The notes beneath the pieces were generated by a model. The model was not told where the DNA came from. It did not search any database and saw only the letters and a list, made by a program, of their open reading frames with translations. Below, in pieces: positions 17,288-27,519 of a DNA stretch of 64,000 nt (within the stretch, counting starts at the first letter, position 1; each line of letters opens with the position of its first letter). A program made the translations under genes and the position numbers. Source of the DNA: Lentzea aerocolonigenes (GTDB taxonomy: Bacteria > Actinomycetota > Actinomycetes > Mycobacteriales > Pseudonocardiaceae); NCBI RefSeq assembly GCF_000974445.1, contig NZ_BBOJ01000028.1, positions 1 through 64,000 of the forward strand, read 5' to 3'.

Positions 17288-18757
17288 GTGGGCTACATCG
17301 CGGCGATCGACCAGGGCACGACGTCGTCCCGGTGCATCGTGTTCGACCGGTCCGGCGGGATCGTGTCGGTCGCTCAGCGCGAGCACCGGCAGATCTTCCC
17401 CAAGCCCGGCCTGGTGGAGCACGACGCGACCGAGATCTGGACGAACGTGCAGGCCGTCGTGCGCGACGCCCTCCAGCAGGCCTCGCTGACCTACGCCGAC
17501 ATCGCCGCGTTCGGGATCACCAACCAGCGCGAAACGACGGTCGTGTGGGACAAGGCGACCGGCGAGCCCGTCCACAACGCGATCGTCTGGCAGGACACGC
17601 GCACGGACGCGTTGATCAAGCAGCTCGGCGACCAGGACAGGTTCCGCGAGCGCTCCGGCCTGCCGCTCGCGACGTACTTCTCCGGTCCGAAGCTGCGGTG
17701 GCTGCTCGACAACGTCGAGGGCCTGCGCGCACGGGCCGAACGCGGCGAGGTCCTGTTCGGCACCATGGACACCTGGCTGATCTGGAACCTGACCGGCCGC
17801 CACGTCACCGACGTGACCAACGCGTCGCGCACCATGCTGATGAACCTGGAGACCCTGGACTGGGACCCGGAGCTGGTGGCCGCGATGGACGTCCCGCGCG
17901 AGATGCTCCCCGAGATCCGGTCCTCCTCCGAGGTCTACGGCACCCACGAGGGTGTGCCGGTCGCGTCGGCGCTCGGCGACCAGCAGGCGGCGCTGTTCGG
18001 CCAGACCTGCTTCGCGCCCGGCGAGGGCAAGTGCACGTACGGCACGGGCGCGTTCCTGCTGATCAACACCGGTGACAAGCCGGTGCACTCGCAGAACGGC
18101 CTGCTGACCACCGTCGGTTACAAGATCGGCGACGAGCCGGCCGCGTACGCGCTGGAGGGCGCGATCGCGGTGACCGGCGCGCTGGTGCAGTGGTTCCGCG
18201 ACAAGGTCGGGCTGATCTCGTCGGCCGCGGAGATCGAGACGCTGGCCCGCACGGTCGACGACAACGGCGGCGCGTACTTCGTGCCCGCGTTCTCCGGACT
18301 CTTCGCACCGCACTGGCGCAGTGACGCGCGCGGCGTGATCGCCGGCCTGACGGGCTACATCTCGCGCGGACACCTCGCACGGGCCGTGCTGGAGGCATCG
18401 GCGTGGCAGACCAAAGAGGTCGTGGACGCCATGAACGCCGACAGCGGTGTTGACCTCACGACGTTGCGGGTCGACGGCGGGATGACCGCCAACAACCTGC
18501 TCATGCAGTTCCTGGCGGACGTGCTCGACGTGCCGGTGGTGCGCCCGATCGTGGCCGAGACGACGTGCCTCGGCGCGGCGTACGCGGCCGGGCTCGCGGT
18601 GGGCTACTGGCCGGACACGGACGCGTTGAAGGCGAACTGGCACAAGGCGGCCGAGTGGGAGCCGTCGATGGAACCGGCCGCCCGCGACAAGGGCTACCGG
18701 AAGTGGAAGAAGGCGGTCGAGCGGACCGTCGGGTGGATGGACGAGGACGATGACTGA
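17288..18757 (+). CDS. glpK: glycerol kinase
   Basis: GlpK phosphorylates glycerol to sn-glycerol-3-phosphate with ATP. The 489-residue protein starts [19 protein letters not shown] (FGGY phosphate-binding loop) and carries [13 protein letters not shown] and the second FGGY motif [21 protein letters not shown] 17288 is chosen because AGAGGAG ends 7 nt before it; a GTG two codons earlier is too close. The open frame extends upstream into the regulator gene but is not translated as a fusion. It overlaps glpD by 8 bp. Confidence 0.96.
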   Translation: MGYIAAIDQGTTSSRCIVFDRSGGIVSVAQREHRQIFPKPGLVEHDATEIWTNVQAVVRDALQQASLTYADIAAFGITNQRETTVVWDKATGEPVHNAIVWQDTRTDALIKQLGDQDRFRERSGLPLATYFSGPKLRWLLDNVEGLRARAERGEVLFGTMDTWLIWNLTGRHVTDVTNASRTMLMNLETLDWDPELVAAMDVPREMLPEIRSSSEVYGTHEGVPVASALGDQQAALFGQTCFAPGEGKCTYGTGAFLLINTGDKPVHSQNGLLTTVGYKIGDEPAAYALEGAIAVTGALVQWFRDKVGLISSAAEIETLARTVDDNGGAYFVPAFSGLFAPHWRSDARGVIAGLTGYISRGHLARAVLEASAWQTKEVVDAMNADSGVDLTTLRVDGGMTANNLLMQFLADVLDVPVVRPIVAETTCLGAAYAAGLAVGYWPDTDALKANWHKAAEWEPSMEPAARDKGYRKWKKAVERTVGWMDEDDD

Positions 18758-20270
18758 CCTGACACAGCGGGAACGGGCTCGCGAAGAGCTCCAGCACGGC
18801 AAGTTCGACGTCGTCGTGATCGGCGGCGGCATCCTGGGCATCGCGACCACGTGGGCCGCGGCCCGCTCCGGCCTGCGGGTCGCCCTGGTCGAGAGCGGTG
18901 ACTTCGCGGGCGCCACCTCGTCCGCGTCGTCGAAGCTCGTGCACGGCGGCCTGCGCTACCTCGCGATGGGCCCGTCGGCCGTGCCGATGGTGCACGAGAA
19001 CCACAAGGAGCGCCGCGCCCTGGGCGACCGCCTGGCCCCGCACCTGGTGCGCCCGCTGCCGTTCCTCGTCCCCGTCTACAAGGGAGGCCCGCACAGCCGT
19101 TTCGTGCTGGGTGCGGGCGTGACGCTGTACTCCGCGCTGTCGGGCTTCGGCGACGGCATGGGGAAGGTGCTGTCGGCGCGCAGGGCTGTTGAATGGGTGC
19201 CTGACCTGCGCGCCGACGGTTTGCGCGGTGCCGCGATGTACTACGACCACCAGATGAACGACAGCCGCGTGGCGATCACCGCCGCGCGCGCCGCCGCCGA
19301 GGCCGGTGCCGTGCTGCTCAACCACATCTCGGTCGTGGGCCTGCGCAAGACCGGTGAGAAGGTGACGGGCGTCGACCTGCGCGACGAGCAGGGCGAGTTC
19401 GGCGTGGACGCGCGCGTCGTCGTGAACGCGACCGGCCCGTGGCTGGACGTGTTGCGGCGCATGGAGGACCCCGCCGCCGCGCCGTCGATCCGCCTGTCCA
19501 AGGGCTCGCACCTGGTGCTGCGGACGTCGTCGGAGTGGAAGGCCGCGCTGACGATCCCGGTCGACGACGTGCGCGTGTCGTTCGCGATCCCGTGGGAGGG
19601 CCACCTCCTCCTCGGCACCACCGACGAGGCGTACGACGACGACCCGGCCAAGGTCGCCTGCACCGACGCCGACGTCGACCAGATCCTGGGCGAGGCGGGC
19701 GTCGCGGTGTCCGGCCTGGACCGTTCGCGCATCGCGTACACGTTCGCGGGCCTGAGGGTGCTCCCCGGAGGCCCCGGCGACACCTCGCACGCCAAGCGCG
19801 AGACGGTGATCACCGCGGGCTCCGGCGGCATGATCAGCGTGGCCGGCGGCAAGTGGACGACGTTCCGCAAGATCGGCGCCACCGTGCTGGAGCGGGTCAA
19901 CTCCGAGCTCGGCCGCACGTTCGACGGCCCGCTGGACGGCGTGGCGCTGCCCGGTTCCGCCCAGCCCACCACCGTCGGCGACGTGCTGCACACCGCCTGG
20001 GACGCGCTGCCCGACGACGTGGTGCGCCACCTCGCCACGCACTACGGCACGACGTCGCACGAGGTAGTCGCGCTGGGCCTGGAGAACCCGGCCCTGCTGG
20101 AGCGCGTCCACCCGGACGGCCCGGACATCTGGGCGCAGGTCGAGCACGCCCGCCGCACCGAGTGGGCGTCCGAAGTGGACGATGTACTTCGCCGTCGCAC
20201 CACGGTGATGGTGCGCGGTCTCGACTCGCCCGAGGTGCGCACGCGGGTGTCGGAGCTGCTGGCTTCCTAG
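18750..20270 (+). CDS. glpD: glycerol-3-phosphate dehydrogenase (FAD)
   Basis: This membrane-associated flavoenzyme oxidises glycerol-3-phosphate to dihydroxyacetone phosphate. The 506-residue protein has the Rossmann FAD motif [17 protein letters not shown] at about 26-42, the second signature [13 protein letters not shown] and [11 protein letters not shown] near 365. It overlaps glpK by 8 bp. No glpF permease gene is present in the operon. Its stop overlaps that of the convergent kinase-like gene by 3 bp. Confidence 0.96.
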   Translation: MTDLTQRERAREELQHGKFDVVVIGGGILGIATTWAAARSGLRVALVESGDFAGATSSASSKLVHGGLRYLAMGPSAVPMVHENHKERRALGDRLAPHLVRPLPFLVPVYKGGPHSRFVLGAGVTLYSALSGFGDGMGKVLSARRAVEWVPDLRADGLRGAAMYYDHQMNDSRVAITAARAAAEAGAVLLNHISVVGLRKTGEKVTGVDLRDEQGEFGVDARVVVNATGPWLDVLRRMEDPAAAPSIRLSKGSHLVLRTSSEWKAALTIPVDDVRVSFAIPWEGHLLLGTTDEAYDDDPAKVACTDADVDQILGEAGVAVSGLDRSRIAYTFAGLRVLPGGPGDTSHAKRETVITAGSGGMISVAGGKWTTFRKIGATVLERVNSELGRTFDGPLDGVALPGSAQPTTVGDVLHTAWDALPDDVVRHLATHYGTTSHEVVALGLENPALLERVHPDGPDIWAQVEHARRTEWASEVDDVLRRRTTVMVRGLDSPEVRTRVSELLAS

Positions 20271-21094
20271 AGGGCCATCGCGCGTTCCACGAGGTACTCG
20301 GCCAGTTCGGGTGCCGAGTGGAACGCGCTGCGCACGGCCAGTGTCCCGTCGCAGCCCAGCACGACCTCTTCCCGCGACACCACGCGGTGTTCCAGCCGCA
20401 GCCCCTCCAGATAGGCCTCGATGATCGCCTCCCGCACAGGCGGCAGGTCCGCGACCGCCATCCGCCCGGCCTGCGCGAGTCCCACGAGCAGCTGACCGAG
20501 GTCCGCGCCGACCGGGTTCGGGCACTGCCAGGCCACGTCGATCACCACGAACGACTCGGGCTCGTCCGCGGGCACGAGCAGGTTCTGCGGGCACGCGTCG
20601 TTGTGCCCGTTCGCCTGCGGCAAGGCCTCCAGCCGTGCCAGCAGTTCCGGCATTCGCGTGGCCAACGGCGAGCAGTCCGGCCGCAGGAACGCGTCCCGCA
20701 CCAGCCTTCCCTCGTACAGCACCCGCAGCGCCCTGCCCGGCGGGCCGCCGAACCTGCGTCCCGCCCACCGGCCGAGTGCCAGCGCGGCCCGCCGGAACCG
20801 GGGCAGGTCCCACGACACGTCCGCGACCGCGACGTCCTCCAGCCACAACGCGATCCGGTCGCCCAAGTCGTCCACCCGCACGACCCGCGGCCGGCGCATC
20901 CCGGGCGGCAGCTCGAAGTCCGACAACAGGAAGTCCGCCTCGTCGCGCCACGGGAACTCCCCGACCACCTCCGCCAGGTCGGCGGGAATCCGGGGTTTGC
21001 GCAGGACCTTCACGAAGACCGACTCTCCAGGCGTCACGACCCGGTAGAGCGCGGCCGTGGTCACGGCGATCGGCCGGAACGCGATCGGGACCAC
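20267..21094 (-). CDS. aminoglycoside phosphotransferase-like kinase
   Basis: This 275-residue protein of the APH/choline-kinase fold has the Brenner-type catalytic loop NGHNDACPQNLLVP and the metal-binding VVIDVAWQCP (D in place of the usual DFG-type Asp). The nucleotide-binding part includes SVFVKVLRKP with the ATP lysine and LWLEDV hinge. GTG 21094 lies 5 nt past the MarR stop, so the gene is likely coupled to it. The true substrate is unknown; resistance is only one possibility. Confidence 0.75.
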   Translation of the reverse strand: MVPIAFRPIAVTTAALYRVVTPGESVFVKVLRKPRIPADLAEVVGEFPWRDEADFLLSDFELPPGMRRPRVVRVDDLGDRIALWLEDVAVADVSWDLPRFRRAALALGRWAGRRFGGPPGRALRVLYEGRLVRDAFLRPDCSPLATRMPELLARLEALPQANGHNDACPQNLLVPADEPESFVVIDVAWQCPNPVGADLGQLLVGLAQAGRMAVADLPPVREAIIEAYLEGLRLEHRVVSREEVVLGCDGTLAVRSAFHSAPELAEYLVERAMAL

Positions 21095-21099
21095 GCGGG

Positions 21100-21519
21100 T
21101 CAGCGGTACGGGTCGGTGATCTCGCCCAGCTTCTCCAGCGCCTCGCGCAGCTGGGCCATGCGGCGCTTGCCGATGTGTCGTTCCCATTCCGCCTCGATTC
21201 TCGCGATCTCCGCCTCGGCGACGGGCGCGGCACCCTTGGCCTTCTCGGTGACGCACACCAGGCGCGCCCTGCCGTCCGTCGGATCCGGCAGCCGTTCCAC
21301 GTACCCGGCCTTCTCCAGCTGGTCGACCAGGAACCCGGCGGTCTGCTTGGTCACCTGGGCCGCTTCGGCGAGCTCGGTCAGCCGCGTGCCGTCCGGCCCG
21401 ATCCGTTGCAGGAGACGGGCCTGAGCGAGGGTCACGTCGTATCCGGCCTCGGTGATCACCGACATGATCCGGTTCTCCAGCTCCCGGTACGGGATGTAGA
21501 GCAGCAGCCCGATGTTCAC
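21100..21519 (-). CDS. MarR-family transcriptional regulator
   Basis: This 139-residue winged-helix regulator shows LTELAEAAQVTKQTAGFLVDQLEKAGYV (recognition helix) and the wing RLPDPTDGRARLV. Its start is separated by 70 bp from the divergent gene at 21590. The gap holds a 23-bp near-perfect palindrome, so it probably represses itself and the divergent gene. Confidence 0.88.
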   Translation of the reverse strand: MNIGLLLYIPYRELENRIMSVITEAGYDVTLAQARLLQRIGPDGTRLTELAEAAQVTKQTAGFLVDQLEKAGYVERLPDPTDGRARLVCVTEKAKGAAPVAEAEIARIEAEWERHIGKRRMAQLREALEKLGEITDPYR

Positions 21520-21536
21520 CCAGGACTCCTCTTGTT

Positions 21537-21559
21537 TTTAGTCAGAGACTCTGATTAAA
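21537..21559. promoter_or_regulatory. MarR operator palindrome
   Basis: The centre TCAGAG-A-CTCTGA (21542-21554) extends outward to 11-bp arms with one mismatch (21541/21555). A weaker related site, TAGTCAG to AACTA, follows at about 21561-21579. Both lie in the divergent intergenic space. Confidence 0.65.
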
Positions 21560-21589
21560 GTAGTCAGCCTCTCGAACTAAATCAAGGGG

Positions 21590-22207
21590 ATGGTGACGAT
21601 GGACGAGACCGCGATGTGGCAGACGATCGACTCCGAACGCGCGGCGACCGCGGACCTGCTCGCCGGGCTCACCGACGTCGAGTGGACCTACCCGTCGCTG
21701 TGCGAGGGGTGGACCGTGCGCGAGGTCGCCGCGCACCTCTCTTTTGCGGACCGCGTCGGCGTGGGCACGGCGTTCAAGGCCTTCGTCCGGGCTCGCGGCA
21801 GCTTCAACCGCATGGTCGACCAGACCGCCCGTGCCGAGGCGCGCAGACCGACGGCGGAGATCGTCGCGAACGTGCGCGGCGCGGTCGAGCACCACCGGCT
21901 CGCGCCCGGTCAGACCCTCAAGAACGCCCTGATGGACATCATGGTCCACACGCAGGACATCACCCTGCCGCTCGGCATCGAGCGTCACATGCCGATCGAC
22001 GCCGCCGTCGTCGCGGCGGAGGACCTGTGGCGGATGGGGTTCCCGTTCCACGCGCGGCGCAGGCTCGCCGGGCACCGGCTCGTCGCCACCGACGCCGACT
22101 GGTCCGCCGGCGAGGGCACCGAGGTCAGCGGCCCGATCGAGGCGCTGGTCATGCTGCTGGCCGGCCGCACCGCGACCATCCCGCGGCTCACCGGCATCAA
22201 GGTCTGA
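21590..22207 (+). CDS. maleylpyruvate isomerase/mycothiol-dependent (DinB-like) family protein
   Basis: This 205-residue protein has the DinB-like four-helix pattern of the TIGR03083 family: SLCEGWTVREVAAHLSFADRV with the first metal-ligand His and LMDIMVHTQDITLPLG with the second. Members are mycothiol-dependent or uncharacterised thiol transferases. It is divergent from the MarR gene and likely its main target. It overlaps the convergent GNAT gene by 11 bp. Confidence 0.78.
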   Translation: MVTMDETAMWQTIDSERAATADLLAGLTDVEWTYPSLCEGWTVREVAAHLSFADRVGVGTAFKAFVRARGSFNRMVDQTARAEARRPTAEIVANVRGAVEHHRLAPGQTLKNALMDIMVHTQDITLPLGIERHMPIDAAVVAAEDLWRMGFPFHARRRLAGHRLVATDADWSAGEGTEVSGPIEALVMLLAGRTATIPRLTGIKV

Positions 22208-22745
22208 GCTCGCGCACCACCCGCCGGCACACGTGCACGCGCTCGAACCGTTGGCGCATCTCGGTTTCTCGCTCGATCCTGGCGCGCAGCACCGCCCCGA
22301 CGGGCTCCAGCCCGTACTTGGCGCTCAGCACCGTGCCCACCTCGGCGGCTGACGCGTGCACCTGCACGTAGCTGTCCTGCTCCACAAAACCGTTGCGCGC
22401 GAACCACCCCAGCGCTTCCTCTCGAACGCACGCGTCGAGCGAGCGCACCCCGCACCGCTCCAGCCGCCGCACGGCTTCCGCGAGCAACGCCGTCGCGATC
22501 CCCCGCCGCCGGCAGTCCGGATGCACCACCACGGTGTCGATGGTCGCCTCCGCGCCGGGCACCGAGATGTCCAGCACTCCCACCACGTCGCCGTCGACCG
22601 CGACGAGCTCCAGGTCGGCACGACGTTTGACCGGCCAGACGTCGTCGTAGTGAGTGGTCCGCAGCAATCCGAGAACCCGGCACCGCAGCCACGACGCCTC
22701 GTCGGTGGCCTCGTAGTCGCGGACCTCCGCCTGCGAGGCGAGCAC
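22197..22745 (-). CDS. GNAT-family N-acetyltransferase
   Basis: The protein has 182 residues from GTG 22745, which has GAGG 8 nt upstream; longer in-frame starts exist but add low-complexity sequence. It shows the acetyl-CoA binding motif VVVHPDCRRRGIATALL and C-terminal GWFARNGF. The N-terminal YEATDEASWLRCRVLGLL pattern matches a GNAT subgroup common in actinobacteria and bacilli. The substrate is unknown. Confidence 0.8.
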   Translation of the reverse strand: MLASQAEVRDYEATDEASWLRCRVLGLLRTTHYDDVWPVKRRADLELVAVDGDVVGVLDISVPGAEATIDTVVVHPDCRRRGIATALLAEAVRRLERCGVRSLDACVREEALGWFARNGFVEQDSYVQVHASAAEVGTVLSAKYGLEPVGAVLRARIERETEMRQRFERVHVCRRVVRELRP

Positions 22746-22915
22746 AGCGGGCACCTCAGGTCTGCCAGAAGTCCCCAGCAAGCTCAGTCTCCCGGTTCTC
22801 CCCCGCACGGCGCCGCTCACGATCCCCCACCCCGCTTCCGCAGCCTCCGCCGTCAAGGGTTCCTGATGTCAGGCCAGCTCGCACGCAGGTTCGGCCGTCA
22901 CCGTTTGCCAGGAAC

Positions 22916-22941
22916 ATACTCAGTATGCATACTCGGTAGGC
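22916..22941 (+). promoter_or_regulatory. PadR promoter-operator
   Basis: ATACT-C-AGTAT (22916-22926) is a perfect inverted repeat, followed 2 bp later by the related ATACTCGGTAG (22929-22939). The second copy overlaps a likely -10 (CATACT) placed 8 nt before the ATG at 22942, fitting autorepression and probable leaderless transcription. Confidence 0.55.
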
Positions 22942-23487
22942 ATGTCGGTCAAACACGGTCTGCTCGCGTTGCTCGAGCGCGGACCCATGTACGGCTACCA
23001 GCTGCGGGCGGCGTTCGACTCGGCCACCGGCGGCACGTGGCCGTTGAACATCGGACAGGTCTACACGACGTTGTCACGCCTGGAGCGGGACGACCTGGTC
23101 GCCGCGCTGCCCGAGAACGACGGCCAGCGCCCCTACGAGATCACCGGCCACGGCCGCGACGAGCTCAAGAAGTGGTTCGCCACGCCCGTCCAGCGCGGCG
23201 ACCGGCCGCGCGACGAGGTGGCGATCAAGCTCGCCCTCGCGATCACCACTCCCGGCGTCGACGTCGCCAAGGTCGTGATGACCCAGCGCACGGCCACGAT
23301 GCGCACGCTGCAGGAGTACACGCGGCTCAAGACCCAGCCCGGCGACCTGCCGTGGCTGCTCGTGCTCGACGCGATGATCTTCCAGGCCGAGGCGGAGCTG
23401 CGCTGGCTCGACCACTGCGAGGCGAGCCTGCTGCGCTACGAGCCGCAGGCCCTTCCCCAGACGGCGGACGTCGAGGTGCCGCGATGA
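22942..23487 (+). CDS. PadR-family transcriptional regulator
   Basis: This 181-residue regulator has an N-terminal winged helix (HGLLALLERGPMYGYQL, NIGQVYTTLSRLERDDLV, wing RPYEITGHGRDEL) and a C-terminal four-helix Vir-type domain. It is the first gene of a three-gene operon with 4-bp overlaps (ATGA, GTGA) to the ABC exporter genes, so it likely controls their expression in response to an exported compound. Confidence 0.92.
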   Translation: MSVKHGLLALLERGPMYGYQLRAAFDSATGGTWPLNIGQVYTTLSRLERDDLVAALPENDGQRPYEITGHGRDELKKWFATPVQRGDRPRDEVAIKLALAITTPGVDVAKVVMTQRTATMRTLQEYTRLKTQPGDLPWLLVLDAMIFQAEAELRWLDHCEASLLRYEPQALPQTADVEVPR

Positions 23488-24188
23488 CCGTCCTCGAACT
23501 GCGCGGCGTGCACCGCGTCCACGGCACCGGCGAGACGGCGGTCAACGCCCTCGACGACGTCTCGCTCACCGTCGAACCCGGCGAGCTCGTCGCCGTGATG
23601 GGCCCGTCCGGCTCCGGCAAGTCGACGTTGCTGAACCTCGCCGGCGGCCTCGACAGCCCGACCAGCGGCCAGGTCCTCGTCGACGGCACGAGCCTGCAGT
23701 CGTTGTCCCGCAAGCAGCTCGCCGCGTGGCGCCGCAAGCGGATCGGTTACGTCTTCCAGAACCTCAACCTGATCGCGAGCCTCACCGCCGCGGAGAACGT
23801 CGCGCTCCCCCTCGACCTCGACGGCGTGCGCGGGTCCCGCAAGCAGGCCGAGCAGGCACTGTCCGAAGTGGACCTCGACGGCTACGCGGACCGCTTTCCC
23901 GACGAGATGTCCGGCGGCCAGCAGCAACGCGTCGCCATCGCCCGTGCCCTGATCGGCGAGCGCCGCCTCGTCCTCGCCGACGAACCGACCGGCGCCCTCG
24001 ACTCCCGCACCGGCGAGACGGTGCTGCGCCTGCTCCGCTCCAAAGTGGACGCCGGAGCCGCCGCCGTCCTCGTGACGCACGACGCCCGGCACGCCGCCTG
24101 GGCGGACCGCGTGGTCTTCCTGCGCGACGGCGTCGTGGTCGACGTGTCGGAGCGCGACCACCCAGAACAACTGCTGAGCACGCCGTGA
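23484..24188 (+). CDS. ABC transporter ATP-binding protein (LolD/MacB type)
   Basis: This 234-residue ATPase has Walker A GPSGSGKS (40-47), Q-loop FQNLNLIASLTA, signature SGGQQQRVAIARAL, Walker B VLADEPTGALD and the His-switch VTHDARHA. ATG 23484 overlaps the padR stop. It pairs with the FtsX-type permease that follows. Confidence 0.94.
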   Translation: MTVLELRGVHRVHGTGETAVNALDDVSLTVEPGELVAVMGPSGSGKSTLLNLAGGLDSPTSGQVLVDGTSLQSLSRKQLAAWRRKRIGYVFQNLNLIASLTAAENVALPLDLDGVRGSRKQAEQALSEVDLDGYADRFPDEMSGGQQQRVAIARALIGERRLVLADEPTGALDSRTGETVLRLLRSKVDAGAAAVLVTHDARHAAWADRVVFLRDGVVVDVSERDHPEQLLSTP

Positions 24189-26821
24189 ACGGCTGGCGCG
24201 CAGCACTGCGCATCGCCTGGCGCGAGGCCCTCAAATCCCGCGGTCGCTCGGCGCTCGTCGTGGCCCTGATCCTGATCCCGGTGGCCGCGTTGTCGTTCGC
24301 GGCCATCGTCTACGACTCGACCGAACTGACCCCCGACGAGGACGCCTCCCGCCACATGGGCGCCGCCGAAGCACTGGTCAGGTGGCCCACGGGCGCCCCG
24401 GTCATCCAGCAGCCCAACCAGCTCCTGGGCATCCCCGCGGGCAAGGAAACGGGCCCGCCACCGTCAGAAGAACGCCTGAAGGCCCTGCTGCCAGGCTCCC
24501 AGCTCCTCCCAGTCCAGCGCGCCGACGTCACCGTCCGCACCACTGCGGGCGCTGGCCGCTTCGAGGCCCGCCTGCTCGACCTGACCAACCCGCTCACCAC
24601 CGGCACGGTCACCGTGCTGGAGGGCCGCCCCGCCACGAACCCCACCGAAGTCGCGTTGTCCCGCAAGGCGATGGACCGCACCGGCACGAAGCTGGGCGGC
24701 ACGATCACCACGGAGACCGGCCGCACCTTCACCGTCGTGGGCCTGGTCGAGGAACCCGGCGGCCTCGAGAACACCACGATGGTCACCCTGCCCGGCGCGT
24801 TCCCCGACGCCGACCAGGCCTGGCTCGTGAGCACCCCGCTCGACTGGGCGAAGGTCAAGGAGCTCAACAAACAGGGCATCGTCGCGCTGTCCCGCACAGT
24901 CCTGCGCACCCTGCCACCGCCCTCCGAACGCTATCCGCAACTCGAAGGCACCAACGAACTCCGCGCCGACGTCCTGGCCCTCATCGCGGGCTTGGCCGTC
25001 CTGGAAATGACCCTCCTGGCAGGCTCAGCCCTCGCCGTGGGCGCCCGCCGCCGCAAACGCGACCTCGCCCTCGTCGCCGCGGTGGGCGGCGCCCCGTCCC
25101 ACGTCCGCCGCATAGTCCTGGCAGACGGCGTGGTCCTCGGCACCCTGGCCGCCCTCGGCGGCGTAGCCCTGGGCACGCTCACCGCTCTCCTCAGCCGCCC
25201 GCTGATCGAGTCGGCCATCGAGGAACGCTACGGCGCCCAACGCTTCTACCCCACGGCCCTGGCCGCCCTCGCCCTGCTGGCCGTGATCACCGGCCTGCTG
25301 GCAGCCCTGGTCCCGGCCTGGATCTCCTCCCGCCAGGACGTGGTGACCGCACTGGCGGGCCGCAGAGGCATCACCCGCTCCCGCCGACGCTGGCTGGTCC
25401 TGGGCCTGACCCTCATCGCGGCAGGCGTGGCCACCGGCATCCTCACCGCGATCCGAATGGAGATCGCCGGCATCCTCATCGCCCTGATCCTCACCGAACT
25501 GGGCCTGGTCCTCTGCACCCCGGCCCTGCTGGGCCTGCTGGCCAAAGCGGGACGATGGCTCCCGGTCCCCTTGCGCATAGCCCTGCGCGACGCCTCGCGC
25601 AACAGAACCGCCGCAGCCCCAGCCATCTCAGCCGTCATGACGGCAGTGATCGGCGCCGTGACCGTGAGCGTCATGCTGACCTCCCAAGCAGAACAGGAAG
25701 CCGGCCAACTGGCGGGCACCCTCGGCGACGTGACGGTCCACCAACGAGGCGGCCCGGGCACCACCCCCACCACCTCGATCCCCACCGAGGTGGCCACCGC
25801 CATCCGCAACACCATGCCCACCAGGGAAGTCCACGAACTCAAACTCCTGTCCTGCCCCGGCGGCCCCTGCCTGGCCCACATCCGCCCACCAGCAGACAGG
25901 GAGTGCCCCTACTCCCAGGACGTCCTGAACCGAGCCCCCACCACCGCAGAAGAACAAGCGGCCCTGAAAGACCCCCTCTGCACCAACGTGGGCCGCTCCC
26001 ACCGCTACTTCAACAGCTTCACCACCCCCAACGGCTTCCTCGTGATCGCCACCCCGGAAGCCGCCACATCCCTCTTCCACCTGGCACCACAGGACACAGC
26101 CCCAGCCGAAGCGGCCCTGCGCGAGGGCAAGGTGGTCGTCAACGACCCCACCCAGATCTCCAACGGCCAGGCCCTGATCGCCACCGGCGCCCAAGCCACC
26201 ACAACCCCGGCCAAAGCCCACGCGGTGCCCCCGACATCAGCCCCACTGGCCGTGATGACCGAGGACACCGCCAATTCCCTGGGCTTCGACATCACAGCCT
26301 TCACGATCTACGCCCCGACCACCCGCATGCCCACCCAGGCAGAACAAGACGCCCTGACAGCAGCCCTGGGCACGGGCCAGTACGACGTGAACGTAACCCG
26401 CCCGACAGAATCAGAAGTACAGCGCTACCTGAGCATCCTGAGCCTGGTAGCAGGCCTGATCACCCTGGCAGCAGCCGCCCTGGCCACAGGCCTGGCAGCA
26501 GCCGACAGCCAAAAGGACCTCACCACCCTCGCCGCCGTAGGCGCCACCCCAACCCTGCGCAAACTCCTGTCCCTGTCCCAATCGGGCATGATCGCGGGCC
26601 TGGGAGGCCTGCTGGGCACAGCCGCAGGAATAGGCGCAGCCCTGGCCCTGCTGGCAGCACTGAACGTCGGCTACGCCACCCACTGGCCCCAACCACCCCA
26701 AAACCCGCTGACCGTCCCCTGGCAGAACACCCTGGTCCCACTACTGGTGATCCCAGCAGTGGCCATGCTCGGCGCAGCCCTCTTCACCCGATCCCGCCTA
26801 CCAGTCGAACGCCGCGAATAG
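24185..26821 (+). CDS. FtsX-type ABC transporter permease
   Basis: This 878-residue permease has an N-terminal membrane helix (about 19-41), a large extracytoplasmic region, a first FtsX block (about 260-420, GGAPSHVRRIVLADGVVLG) and a second FtsX block near the C-terminus (GATPTLRKLLSLSQSGMIAG). GTG 24185 overlaps the ATPase stop (GTGA). From the middle onward the gene uses many A-ending codons (GCA, CCA, ACA, GAA) unlike most of the window. Confidence 0.9.
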   Translation: MNGWRAALRIAWREALKSRGRSALVVALILIPVAALSFAAIVYDSTELTPDEDASRHMGAAEALVRWPTGAPVIQQPNQLLGIPAGKETGPPPSEERLKALLPGSQLLPVQRADVTVRTTAGAGRFEARLLDLTNPLTTGTVTVLEGRPATNPTEVALSRKAMDRTGTKLGGTITTETGRTFTVVGLVEEPGGLENTTMVTLPGAFPDADQAWLVSTPLDWAKVKELNKQGIVALSRTVLRTLPPPSERYPQLEGTNELRADVLALIAGLAVLEMTLLAGSALAVGARRRKRDLALVAAVGGAPSHVRRIVLADGVVLGTLAALGGVALGTLTALLSRPLIESAIEERYGAQRFYPTALAALALLAVITGLLAALVPAWISSRQDVVTALAGRRGITRSRRRWLVLGLTLIAAGVATGILTAIRMEIAGILIALILTELGLVLCTPALLGLLAKAGRWLPVPLRIALRDASRNRTAAAPAISAVMTAVIGAVTVSVMLTSQAEQEAGQLAGTLGDVTVHQRGGPGTTPTTSIPTEVATAIRNTMPTREVHELKLLSCPGGPCLAHIRPPADRECPYSQDVLNRAPTTAEEQAALKDPLCTNVGRSHRYFNSFTTPNGFLVIATPEAATSLFHLAPQDTAPAEAALREGKVVVNDPTQISNGQALIATGAQATTTPAKAHAVPPTSAPLAVMTEDTANSLGFDITAFTIYAPTTRMPTQAEQDALTAALGTGQYDVNVTRPTESEVQRYLSILSLVAGLITLAAAALATGLAAADSQKDLTTLAAVGATPTLRKLLSLSQSGMIAGLGGLLGTAAGIGAALALLAALNVGYATHWPQPPQNPLTVPWQNTLVPLLVIPAVAMLGAALFTRSRLPVERRE

Positions 26822-26830
26822 GCTGCAGCC

Positions 26831-27463
26831 GTGACCACCTTCGCGATAGTGCACGGCGCAGGCGACGTGGGTTGGTCGTGGCACCTGGTAGCCAACGCTC
26901 TGGAAGCCAAGGGCCACACCGTCGTAGCCCCAGACCTCCCCACCGAAGACGAGCAAAAGGACCTGACGGACTGGGCGTCGACAGTGACCGACGCCCTCCC
27001 GTCCACGTCAGACGTGGTGGTAGTGGGCCACTCCTTCGGAGGCTTCATCGCCCCACTGGTAGCAGCAGAGATCAACGCCAAAGCCCTGATCTTCGTAACG
27101 GCCATGCTCCCCGAACCAGGCGAGGCACCGGCCGACTGGTGGGAGAACACCGGCTACACCGACAGCGGCCTGGAAGACCAGTTCTGGCACGACGTCCCAC
27201 CACACCTGGCCGAGGAGAGCCAAAAACGGGAACGAGGCATGTCAGAGGCGGCCATGGCAAAGCCGTGGCCCCTGGACACGATGCCCAACATCCCAACCCA
27301 CTTCATCCTGTGCACAGAGGACCGCTTCTTCACACCAGAGTTCATACGCCCAGTAGTGGCAGACCGCCTGGGCGTGGAACCCGTAGAGCTGGCCGCAGGC
27401 CACTGCGCACAACTGAGCAAGCCAACAGAACTGGCAGCCCTGCTAGAGCTCTACGGAAAATAG
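26831..27463 (+). CDS. alpha/beta hydrolase
   Basis: This 210-residue hydrolase starts at GTG 26831, 9 bp after the permease stop. It has HGAG oxyanion residues (8-11), the nucleophile elbow GHSFGG with Ser68, an acid in CTEDRFF and a late His in AGHCAQLSKP. It resembles the small esterase/hydroxynitrile-lyase-like group. It may share the PadR operon transcript. It shows the same A-ending codon bias as the permease 3' half. Confidence 0.8.
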   Translation: MTTFAIVHGAGDVGWSWHLVANALEAKGHTVVAPDLPTEDEQKDLTDWASTVTDALPSTSDVVVVGHSFGGFIAPLVAAEINAKALIFVTAMLPEPGEAPADWWENTGYTDSGLEDQFWHDVPPHLAEESQKRERGMSEAAMAKPWPLDTMPNIPTHFILCTEDRFFTPEFIRPVVADRLGVEPVELAAGHCAQLSKPTELAALLELYGK

Positions 27464-27519
27464 GGCCGAGGCCGAAGGCGAGCCGACGCGAAGGCGAAGC
27501 CGAGCAGCACTTAGCGTGG

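Noticed and set aside
18501-21233. 910-codon minus-strand frame
   Set aside because: It is antisense to glpK and glpD and has the Arg/Gly/Pro pattern of a shadow frame.
22356-23483. Upstream extension of the ABC ATPase frame
   Set aside because: Homology and the ATGA overlap place the start at 23484.
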